5,301 nucleotides of DNA, from positions 1-5,301 of the forward strand of contig CAZSFR010000035.1 of assembly GCA_964606295.1 (NCBI GenBank), in the 5' to 3' direction. This document shows positions 1 to 5,301 of the stretch, piece after piece (the first letter of the stretch is position 1; each line of letters begins with the position of its first letter). Source of the DNA: JAGOPB01 sp964606295 (lineage in GTDB: Bacteria; Patescibacteriota; Minisyncoccia; Phycocordibacterales; UBA9973). The translations under genes and the position numbers were made by a program. The notes below the pieces were generated by a model that had not been told where the DNA came from, ran no database searches, and saw nothing but the letters and a program-made list of their open reading frames with translations.

Positions 1-34
1 GAATACTTTATGGAAGAAATAAAACACAGTTAGA

Positions 35-72
35 ATGACAACACAATAATCGCTTGGTATACTAGACACATA
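35..72 (+). promoter_or_regulatory. sigma70-like promoter giving a probably leaderless mRNA
   Basis: The -35 hexamer ATGACA (35-40, 5 of 6 consensus) and the -10 hexamer TATACT (58-63, 5 of 6) are separated by exactly 17 bp. A start of transcription about 7 bases after the -10 falls at 70-72, on or within two bases of the ATG at 72. No Shine-Dalgarno sequence lies before that ATG, and an in-frame TAG (63-65) excludes any longer protein. Promoter and start codon therefore agree on a leaderless or nearly leaderless transcript. The hexamers are read directly; the transcription start is inferred. Confidence 0.72.
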
Positions 73-860
73 TGGAAAACAACACAATCAGGAGTATATT
101 CTCGATCAGAGAGGCGTTTAGATTCGCATGGATGAAGCTCAAAACCTCATGGAAGGTTTTGGTGCCCGCAACGATCATTTTACTCATCATTTCTGCACTC
201 TTCTCTCGTCAGCCAATGGGAGAAACATCGATTTCGATGGATATACTCCAGTTTATCTGGTCAATTCTTCAGATATTTATAAGTATGGGGTTTGCTTACA
301 TTGGTATCCGCATTGCTCGCAATGAAGAGGTGGGGTGGAAGCATTTTCTTGTTCCGAAAACCCGATTTTGGAAATATCTCGGTGCGTCTATACTTTTTGC
401 ATTGCCGATAGTACTGCTTTTTATTGTTATACTCGCGATATTTGCAGGAGCATTTTTTGCCGGCGGAGGAATGATGTCTGGACTTGCTACCATAGGTACA
501 GCTGCGGGCATTGCTTTCGTTGTCGCAATTGGACTGTCGTTGTGGTATATGTCAGTGTTTTACTTCTATCAGTACATTGTCGTCGATCAGAATAAGAAGC
601 CCGTGCAGGCACTCAAAGAAGCGGCGCGAATGACCAAGGGCTCCCGACGGAAACTTGTCGTGGTAACGATACTTCTGATTGCTTTCAACGTTGTAGGAGC
701 AATCCTTGCGTTTGCAGGACTTATCATTACGATGCCGATGACGATCATCATACTTGCGTATATCTATGAAAAGTTGCGCATGCATGCAAACGGCGAGAGT
801 GCCGAATTCCCGATAGTTCAGCCGAAAGAAATTCTCGCACCAGAAACGACGACTTCATAA
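72..860 (+). CDS. multi-spanning integral membrane protein, unknown function
   Basis: A 262-aa protein of the cytoplasmic membrane. A short basic, amphipathic N-terminus (residues 1-27, with several Arg/Lys and Trp) precedes hydrophobic segments at about 28-45, 58-80, 102-130, 138-171 and 195-232. The last of these may be two spans. A polar tail (233-262) ends in Thr/Ser. The stretch after the fourth segment (YQYIVVDQNKKPVQAL, then an Arg/Lys-rich TKGSRRK turn and a further hydrophobic segment) resembles the loosely defined families of small bacterial membrane proteins annotated as DUF975-like, YciC/UPF0259-like or glycerophosphodiesterase membrane-domain-like. No catalytic motif is visible and I do not assign a reaction. 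The ATG at 72 is the only possible start because an in-frame TAG lies at 63-65 with no alternative codon between. The gene is transcribed alone, from its own promoter into the hairpin terminator 16 bases after its stop. That it is a real gene is nearly certain; the family is a weak inference. Confidence 0.88.
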   Translation: MENNTIRSIFSIREAFRFAWMKLKTSWKVLVPATIILLIISALFSRQPMGETSISMDILQFIWSILQIFISMGFAYIGIRIARNEEVGWKHFLVPKTRFWKYLGASILFALPIVLLFIVILAIFAGAFFAGGGMMSGLATIGTAAGIAFVVAIGLSLWYMSVFYFYQYIVVDQNKKPVQALKEAARMTKGSRRKLVVVTILLIAFNVVGAILAFAGLIITMPMTIIILAYIYEKLRMHANGESAEFPIVQPKEILAPETTTS

Positions 861-875
861 TACAAGAAATAAAAT

Positions 876-905
876 AGCGGTGCGCACAAGTGCGCACCGC
901 TTTTT
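876..905. terminator. bidirectional Rho-independent terminator between convergent genes
   Basis: A perfect 10-bp GC-rich stem (877-886 with 891-900, GCGGTGCGCA and its complement) closes a CAAG tetraloop, and A876-T901 adds an eleventh pair. On the plus strand it is followed by TTTTTGTTTTATTTTTTT, a strong U-tract terminating the membrane protein gene. On the minus strand it is followed by TATTTTATTT, so it can also terminate the desaturase gene, whose stop codon is only 8 bases from the stem. Confidence 0.95.
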
Positions 906-908
906 GTT

Positions 909-1658
909 TTATTTTTTTAATCGTATAATTTTGAGCCAATGCAGTATTTTGATGATCGGATAGATTGGATCAATCTCGAACCATCTGACACCAAAATTTG
1001 GCCGCGAAAGGAGTTTGTGGTGGTTGTTGTGGTAACTCTCCCCGAGCATAAGTATGTCAACAGGAAGAAAATTCCGTGATGTGTTCTCCATATCGTAGTT
1101 TCGATATCCTACCAAATGAGCAAAATAATTGATAATGAATCCATGAAATGGACCCATTACAAGCTGTATTGGCAGAAGGAGAAACCATGCCCAATCTCCC
1201 GAAGCGAAGAGGAAATAAAATCCGATGTAGAGAAGCGCCCATGTAATTCGTGTGAGAGGATGCGTTGCGAAATTCTCAAACGACTTCCATTCAGGAAGAT
1301 TTTTCTTGAATTTTCCTTCGACAGCGTTGCCGTCGTTGTCCTTGTATGTACCATTGCCGATAGTACGATACACTGTCCTTGTTTTCCACATTAGTCGAAA
1401 CGGATTCATTTCATACTTTGGTGAATGAGGATCATTTTCAGTGTCTGAGTTTTCATGATGTAATCGGTGGAGAATGCCGTAGATATAAGCGCTCAAATAG
1501 GACGGCCCCATCATGATGAAGGAAAAAACAAAGAAAAACTTTTCCCAGCGACGAGACATGGTAAACATTTGGTGCGCTGCATAACGATGCATGAAAAGTG
1601 TCTGAGGAAGCAAAGATAAGTACCAGTGCAAGATGAAGAATACGAGTATTGGATGCAT
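909..1658 (-). CDS. membrane fatty-acid desaturase (acyl-CoA/acyl-lipid delta-9 type)
   Basis: A di-iron, O2-dependent desaturase that would insert a cis double bond into a saturated acyl chain, acting in the cytoplasmic membrane. All metal ligands of the stearoyl-CoA desaturase fold are present in order: HRYAAH (His24, His29), HRLHH (64, 67, 68) followed by the family signature DTENDPHSP (72-80), NYFAH (Asn177, His181), and HNNHH (210, 213, 214). Hydrophobic spans lie near residues 3-22, 40-62, 138-153 and 156-179, giving the usual two helical pairs with His boxes on the cytosolic side. There is no fused cytochrome b5 domain, so electrons must come from a separate ferredoxin or cytochrome not encoded here. 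At 249 aa it is short compared with animal (about 350) or cyanobacterial DesC (about 270-300) enzymes. From memory it most resembles Bacteroidota desaturases, which suggests lateral transfer; this is untested. The ATG is the only start codon after an upstream in-frame TGA at 1695-1697. No Shine-Dalgarno sequence is seen. Regiospecificity cannot be read from sequence. Confidence 0.94.
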   Translation of the reverse strand: MHPILVFFILHWYLSLLPQTLFMHRYAAHQMFTMSRRWEKFFFVFSFIMMGPSYLSAYIYGILHRLHHENSDTENDPHSPKYEMNPFRLMWKTRTVYRTIGNGTYKDNDGNAVEGKFKKNLPEWKSFENFATHPLTRITWALLYIGFYFLFASGDWAWFLLLPIQLVMGPFHGFIINYFAHLVGYRNYDMENTSRNFLPVDILMLGESYHNNHHKLLSRPNFGVRWFEIDPIYPIIKILHWLKIIRLKK

Positions 1659-1679
1659 AAGTGAGTATTTAAATTTTTT

Positions 1680-1698
1680 GTGAATTAATTTTGTTCAC
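1680..1698. promoter_or_regulatory. small inverted repeat, possible operator
   Basis: GTGAA (1680-1684) and TTCAC (1694-1698) form an inverted repeat with a 9-base AT-rich centre. It spans the predicted start of transcription and the edge of the -10 of the desaturase promoter, which is where a repressor would bind. The arms are only 5 bp and the region is AT-rich, so chance is a real alternative. No regulator is encoded in the window. Confidence 0.22.
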
Positions 1699-1702
1699 TA
1701 TA
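1690..1702 (-). promoter_or_regulatory. candidate extended -10 promoter for the desaturase gene
   Basis: Read on the minus strand, TGG-TATAGT (hexamer at 1702-1697) is an extended -10 element with 5 of 6 consensus bases. No recognisable -35 lies 16-18 bp upstream, which the TGn extension can compensate for. Transcription would begin near 1690, leaving an AT-rich leader of about 32 bases without a Shine-Dalgarno sequence. The match is visible; its activity is inferred. Confidence 0.45.
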
Positions 1703-1708
1703 CCATAT

Positions 1709-1746
1709 TTCATGAAGTGCTTCCGGCGCGTTATACTATGAGCACA
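1709..1746 (+). promoter_or_regulatory. promoter of the helicase-nuclease gene, probably leaderless
   Basis: The -10 hexamer TATACT (1732-1737) lies 8 bases before the ATG at 1746, exactly the same hexamer and spacing as at the first gene. A weak -35 (TTCATG, 1709-1714, 3 of 6) sits 17 bp upstream, within the palindrome TTCATGAA (1709-1716). Predicted transcription starts at 1744-1746, so the mRNA should have no leader. No Shine-Dalgarno sequence is present before the start codon. Confidence 0.62.
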
Positions 1747-4727
1747 TGACAAACGAAGTATTTCTCGATGCCTACAAAGAGCTCAATCCTGCCCAAAAAG
1801 ACGCAGTGGATTCGACCGAGGGTCCGGTCATGGTGATCGCAGGTCCGGGGACGGGCAAAACACAGGTCTTGGCGCTCCGCATCGCAAATATTCTGACGAA
1901 AACAGATACCTCAGCTTCTGGAATCCTTTGCCTTACGTTTACTCGCTCTGGAGTCAAGGCGATGAGAAAAAGGCTCGAGACGTACATGGGTTCCAATGCA
2001 CACGATGTGCGTGTTGCGACATTTCACAGTTTTGCAATTGAGCTAATTGAAAAGCACTATCTCAATCTTGGATTTACAAATATGCCGAAACTTCTCGATG
2101 ACAGAGAATCTGTTTTTCTGATAGATGAACTTCTTCATTCGCGTGAATGGAAGCACATTCGTCCACGAGGAAATCCTGCTACTTATTTCAGTGATATCAA
2201 GTCGCTTATATCATTGCTCAAACGCGAGCGGATGACACCACAGGATTTTCAAAAGGAAATAAAAAAGGAAATGCAAAGTCTCGAAAGTGATCCCGACAGC
2301 ATATCGTCACGGGGTCCGACGAAAGGTGAACTCAAAAAAGAAATAGTGAAGAAAGTAGAGGCACTTGCGCGAACTAGCGAAGTAGTGGAATTTTACGAAG
2401 AGTATGAAAAAGAAAAGCTCGAGAGACTTTTCATGGATTACGATGACGCGCTCAGGTATGCCGTAGAGCTTGTCGAGCAGAGCGGTGACGTCTGTGCAGA
2501 TATAAAAGAAAACTTTCTGTATATCCTTGTCGACGAGCATCAAGATTCGTCTGGTGTGCAGAATAGTTTTCTCAAAGCTGTGTGGGCAGATGTCGAGAAG
2601 CCAAATATATTTGTTGTGGGAGATGACAGGCAACTCATATATGGATTTGGTGGTGCGTCCCTCTCGTATTTTGAAGATTTCAAAACTGCGTTTGGGAAAG
2701 CAAAACTCATCACGCTCGTCGAGAACTACCGCTCGACTGCTCCGATACTAGATCTTGCTGACACATTGCTTGCGAGTGAACTCACAAAAGAAAAATTGCA
2801 TAGCAATACAAAAGATATTGGAGAAATTGTTTTGGCGGAATACGCGTATCCTCGTGACGAGATAATAGCGTCCGCGCAGTATTTCAAAAAACTCTTTGCG
2901 GACGGAGTTGACCCGAAAGAGTGTGTCGTGTTGGTGCCAAAGAATCACCACGTTAGAAGTGCTATCACGACATTGCGGAGTCAGGGTGTCCCTGTATCTT
3001 CCGGAGAAAGCCAATCTTTTTTCGAGAGTCGTTCCGTTGCTAGTTTTCGCAAGGTTTTGAAAGTTATTTCCAATCCCAATGACGTCGTTGCGTTATCTGA
3101 AACGCTTTTCGATAGTATCTCTGGCATCTCTGCGATATCCGCGCATAAGTTTTTTCGAAGCATAAAACCCAAAGATATTTCCATTGGGGATGTGGTAAAC
3201 AGTGGTGCGGGCGAAGGCTTATTTACAGAACAAAACGAAATCGCTGTTTGGGGTAAAAAACTTTTGCAATATATAGAGGAGTCAAACAAGACAGGCCTAA
3301 TGGCTTTTTTGAGTTTTGTAGGAAATGAGCTTCTGATCAAAAACGCGCAAGGTCATGAAAAACTTTTGGAAAACGCGGAAGCTCTCCGAACAATTTTTCA
3401 TCTTGCAGAAATGCGAACACTTGTGAATCCGCACGAAACGCTTCAAGAGTTTTTGGAATATCTCAAGCGATTAGAAGATTACAATCTGCACATACCGCTT
3501 GCGACATTTGGCTCACACAAAGGCGTGCAAGTGATGACTCTCCATCGCTCGAAAGGACTTGAATTTGAAGCAGTGTGGATCGCACATATGAATGAAGAAA
3601 CGCTCATGTCTTCGAAAAAGGGTGGCTTCACTTTGCCGGAGATTTTGAAAGAAAAGGTTGAAGAGAAGGATATGGCAGTCGCAAAGCGGGAAGTGTATGT
3701 AGCGATAACTCGTGCCAAAAAGCATTGCACGATTTCGTACGCACAACAGGATTACAAAGGTGCAGAACTCCAACTCGCACAAGTGATACGAGAATTGGGA
3801 GATGTGCATTTTGTGAAAAAGAATGCGAGTGAAACAGAAGAAGAGTTGCTTGCCAATGGGCCAGATATTTATACGCGAAGCGAGACCGTGCCAGAAGGTG
3901 AAGATTTTGAAAAAATGAAAGCACTTGTCATCGATGAATATGACAGTAGGAATGTATCTGTGTCTCTTCTCAATAACTTTTTTGAATGTCCTTGGAAATG
4001 GTATTTTAGAAACTTTTTGCAATTGCCAGAAATCAAAAGCGACTCTCTCGCGCTTGGGTCTGCTGTTCACTCTGCGATAGAAATGGTTTTGAAGGCTGAC
4101 AAAATACCCAGTGAGAAAGCAATCAGGGACGTCATAGAAAGAAGTTTTGAGAAAGAAGGCGTCGAAGACCAGAGAATATTGCCGAAACTTATAAATGACG
4201 GAGTAGAGATTGTTTTGAACTGGATAAAAGCTTCTTACGAAGACCTCGCGCCAAGTCGTGAGAGCGAGCGACCAGTTTCCTTCAAAGATCCACGATTTTC
4301 GCATCTCAACCTGTACGGGAAAATAGACCTTACAGAAAACTTTTCCAATGGGACAGTATCTGTAACTGATTTCAAAACTGGTTCGTCGAAAACCTCTGGT
4401 GTCATAGAAAAGATTGATGACGAAGGTAGACTCTCGACATATATGCGTCAGCTCGCAATGTATTCGTACCTTATTCGTGGACGTTACAAGAAGGATGTCG
4501 TATCTTCGAAACTGTATTTCCTCGAATCAAAAGCTGGGGACAAAAACATGATATACGCGACACATGTCGGTGGTGAACAAATCGATTTGCTCATTCGTGA
4601 TATAGAAGATTATGACAAATTGCTCAAGTGTGGTGAATGGACGACGGGAGTTTGCAATGCAAAACTCTATGGTGGCGGAGACGAGTGTGAGTATTGTAAA
4701 CTTGCGAGAGAAGTTTATAAGAAATAA
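1746..4727 (+). CDS. UvrD/Rep-family SF1A helicase fused to a C-terminal RecB/Cas4-type PD-(D/E)XK nuclease
   Basis: A 993-aa ATP-driven 3'-5' DNA translocase with its own nuclease, functionally comparable to AddA/RecB/AdnA-type break-resection enzymes. Helicase motifs in order: Q motif (Gln17 in LNPAQKDAV), Walker A AGPGTGKT (32-39), Ia LTFTRSG (63-69), Ib TFHSFA (92-97), II VDEHQDSS (262-269), III VGDDRQLIYGFGGAS (291-305), IV ENYRST (326-331), V HRSKGLEF (600-607) and VI REVYVAITRAK (648-658, Arg656 as arginine finger). Residues 160-230 are a charged, helix-rich 1B-like insertion. The nuclease begins with SLLNNFFECPWKWYF (740-754). It carries His775, Asp861 (GKID), Asp875 and Lys877 (TDFKTG) and Gln902/Tyr906 (QLAMY), so the active site looks complete. 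Cys748, Cys970, Cys981 and Cys984 could hold an AddB/Cas4-like Fe-S cluster, but their spacing is unusual. Motif III has Gly where FRGA normally has Arg. The ATG is the only start after an in-frame TGA at 1713-1715. No partner subunit lies nearby. The nuclease-helicase assignment is firm; its role in repair versus defence is inferred. Confidence 0.95.
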   Translation: MTNEVFLDAYKELNPAQKDAVDSTEGPVMVIAGPGTGKTQVLALRIANILTKTDTSASGILCLTFTRSGVKAMRKRLETYMGSNAHDVRVATFHSFAIELIEKHYLNLGFTNMPKLLDDRESVFLIDELLHSREWKHIRPRGNPATYFSDIKSLISLLKRERMTPQDFQKEIKKEMQSLESDPDSISSRGPTKGELKKEIVKKVEALARTSEVVEFYEEYEKEKLERLFMDYDDALRYAVELVEQSGDVCADIKENFLYILVDEHQDSSGVQNSFLKAVWADVEKPNIFVVGDDRQLIYGFGGASLSYFEDFKTAFGKAKLITLVENYRSTAPILDLADTLLASELTKEKLHSNTKDIGEIVLAEYAYPRDEIIASAQYFKKLFADGVDPKECVVLVPKNHHVRSAITTLRSQGVPVSSGESQSFFESRSVASFRKVLKVISNPNDVVALSETLFDSISGISAISAHKFFRSIKPKDISIGDVVNSGAGEGLFTEQNEIAVWGKKLLQYIEESNKTGLMAFLSFVGNELLIKNAQGHEKLLENAEALRTIFHLAEMRTLVNPHETLQEFLEYLKRLEDYNLHIPLATFGSHKGVQVMTLHRSKGLEFEAVWIAHMNEETLMSSKKGGFTLPEILKEKVEEKDMAVAKREVYVAITRAKKHCTISYAQQDYKGAELQLAQVIRELGDVHFVKKNASETEEELLANGPDIYTRSETVPEGEDFEKMKALVIDEYDSRNVSVSLLNNFFECPWKWYFRNFLQLPEIKSDSLALGSAVHSAIEMVLKADKIPSEKAIRDVIERSFEKEGVEDQRILPKLINDGVEIVLNWIKASYEDLAPSRESERPVSFKDPRFSHLNLYGKIDLTENFSNGTVSVTDFKTGSSKTSGVIEKIDDEGRLSTYMRQLAMYSYLIRGRYKKDVVSSKLYFLESKAGDKNMIYATHVGGEQIDLLIRDIEDYDKLLKCGEWTTGVCNAKLYGGGDECEYCKLAREVYKK

Positions 4728-4754
4728 AAAAAGTCGATTTTTGCAATCGACTTT
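4726..4754 (-). terminator. Rho-independent terminator for the minus-strand membrane gene
   Basis: The stem 4730-4739/4745-4754 (AAAGTCGATT and its complement, 10 bp, 5-base loop) is followed on the minus strand by a run of seven T reaching into the helicase stop codon region, a good intrinsic terminator for the gene at 4783-5298. On the plus strand only three T follow before CCTAGG, so it would stop helicase transcription less well. It lies 3 bases after the helicase stop codon. Confidence 0.82.
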
Positions 4755-4757
4755 CCT

Positions 4758-4786
4758 AGGTGATGGAGATGATAACCACCTCCTAA
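4758..4786 (-). other. hairpin holding an orphan Shine-Dalgarno-like sequence
   Basis: On the minus strand the motif AGGAGGTGG (4785-4777) overlaps the TAG stop of the membrane gene and matches the consensus ribosome-binding core AGGAGGTG. It sits in a 19-base hairpin (4783-4765): GGAGGUGG pairs with UCAUCUCC around a UUA loop, eight pairs including two G-U. On the plus strand the two wobble positions become A-C mismatches, so the fold favours a minus-strand RNA. A downstream CACCT (4762-4758) can pair instead with AGGTG (4781-4777), allowing an alternative fold. No start codon at normal distance opens a gene after it; the terminator follows directly. Function unknown. Confidence 0.5.
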
Positions 4787-5298
4787 TCTCTAATTTTTTT
4801 GTCTATAATTTCTTCGACACCATTTATCCTGCCAACAAAATATCCTGCAATAAGTCCTAATAGCGCAGGAACCAGAAACAGTGGTGTTTGGTGTTGCCAC
4901 GTCGGCAGTAGGAAAATTGCTACCATACATGCAAAATACGCATATGGAATTGCAGCTGCTTTGATTTTATTGAAACCAAAGACGAACGTGAGAATCACGG
5001 TGCAAATTAAGACCATGATTACTGCAAGATCGATTGTTTTCAAGGCATACAACGTACGTGAAAGCGCTGAGACTGTTGAGAGTGTGACTAAAAGTCTCCA
5101 GCTAGCCGATTCCCATGAAGGTGTAATTTTCAAAGATCGGAGCACATCTTCAATTTTTGAATCATTTCTGCCAAGCGCAGTGATAATTGCCATGAAAATA
5201 AAATACATGACAAAAGGAACGATAATCATAAGCCAGGGTATAGCTGGCGCTTCTCCTGGATGGGTGATATACCAACCATGAAATTGTATGTCTTTCAT
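4783..5298 (-). CDS. small integral membrane protein, unknown function, start possibly outside the window
   Basis: A 171-aa hydrophobic protein. It has a polar N-terminus (1-20, with His7, His13 and a Pro-rich turn) and predicted spans at about 21-42, 68-86, 89-110, 112-131 and 138-158. A loop at 43-66 contains Arg, Asp and Lys, and the tail (159-171) is charged, EEIIDKKIRD. No family signature or catalytic motif is recognisable. The minus strand is chosen over the 160-codon reading on the opposite strand because only this one gives clean membrane spans and ends just before an intrinsic terminator. The ATG at 5298 is the first Met visible. The preceding codon is ATT and the window ends there, so no upstream stop is seen and the real start may lie further out. 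The ribosome-binding region cannot be inspected. In the same frame, 8 codons after the TAG lead to a second TAG (4756-4758). Confidence 0.75.
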   Translation of the reverse strand: MKDIQFHGWYITHPGEAPAIPWLMIIVPFVMYFIFMAIITALGRNDSKIEDVLRSLKITPSWESASWRLLVTLSTVSALSRTLYALKTIDLAVIMVLICTVILTFVFGFNKIKAAAIPYAYFACMVAIFLLPTWQHQTPLFLVPALLGLIAGYFVGRINGVEEIIDKKIRD

Positions 5299-5301
5299 AA
5301 T

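Noticed and set aside
1..33. Possible C-terminal tail of an upstream plus-strand gene (EYFMEEIKHS then TAG)
   Set aside because: All three plus frames are open from the window edge to nearby stops, so the frame cannot be chosen from 33 bases. It would fit a gene ending just before the promoter at 35, but there is no independent support.
400..414. 15-base direct repeat CATTGCCGATAGTAC, also at 1352-1366
   Set aside because: One copy encodes a membrane span of the first gene, the other is the antisense of a desaturase loop. A single 15-base match in 5 kb is slightly unusual but there are no further copies or flanking structure.
1679..1699. CRP/FNR-like site TGTGA...TCACT
   Set aside because: The half-sites are separated by 11 bases rather than the required spacing of 6 (CRP) or 4 (FNR), and no such regulator is known here.
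1738..1749. Mini-ORF ATG-AGC-ACA-TGA overlapping the helicase start by ATGA
   Set aside because: It looks like a translational-coupling leader, but the -10 at 1732-1737 predicts transcription starting at 1744 or later, so the mini-ORF would not be in the mRNA. Four codons can arise by chance.
3513..4304. 263-codon open frame on the minus strand inside the helicase-nuclease gene
   Set aside because: Its translation is Phe/His/Cys-rich with no recognisable motif, and the opposite strand carries helicase motifs V-VI and the start of the nuclease. It is a shadow of the real gene.
4763..4786. Plus-strand mini-ORF MEMITTS as a leader peptide
   Set aside because: AGGTG directly abuts the ATG with no spacing, no gene follows on the plus strand, and the segment is better explained as the minus-strand hairpin.
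4799..5281. 160-codon open frame on the plus strand opposite the last gene
   Set aside because: It is the antisense of a protein with clean membrane spans and a matching terminator. The plus-strand translation has no membrane or domain pattern and no promoter was found for it.

Overview
The window looks like chromosome from a small-genome, ultrasmall bacterium of the Candidate Phyla Radiation (Patescibacteria, Parcubacteria-like). This is an inference from gene style. The genes are short, hydrophobic and poorly classifiable, and there is a single-chain UvrD-type helicase fused to a RecB/Cas4-type nuclease. The visible genes are monocistronic with no Shine-Dalgarno sequence before their starts. 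The genetic code looks standard: the 993-codon gene contains no internal TGA, which argues against the TGA=Gly code of Gracilibacteria/Absconditabacteria. No rRNA, tRNA, CRISPR array, insertion sequence or phage gene is visible.

Layout: (1) 72-860 (+) is a multi-spanning membrane protein of unknown function with a strong sigma70-like promoter just upstream. (2) A GC-rich bidirectional terminator at 876-905 separates it from the convergent gene 909-1658 (-). That gene is a membrane fatty-acid desaturase (acyl-CoA/acyl-lipid delta-9 fold) with all three histidine boxes. (3) An 87-bp divergent intergenic region at 1659-1745 holds back-to-back promoters and a small inverted repeat. (4) 1746-4727 (+) is a 993-aa SF1A helicase with a C-terminal PD-(D/E)XK nuclease and an atypical cysteine set. 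(5) A 55-bp convergent intergenic region at 4728-4782 holds a terminator for the minus strand. It also holds a second hairpin containing a near-perfect Shine-Dalgarno sequence with no gene after it. (6) 4783-5298 (-) is a small membrane protein whose true start may lie beyond the window edge.

The genes alternate in orientation (+ - + -), each apparently with its own control, so there is no operon and no obvious shared pathway. The desaturase would adjust membrane fluidity, probably of scavenged lipids. The helicase-nuclease would act in double-strand-break processing or degradation of foreign DNA. I see no complete novel multi-gene system.

The points most worth a second look are the identical leaderless promoter geometry of two genes, the orphan Shine-Dalgarno hairpin at 4758-4786, the desaturase in a probable lipid-scavenging lineage, and the altered motifs of the helicase-nuclease.
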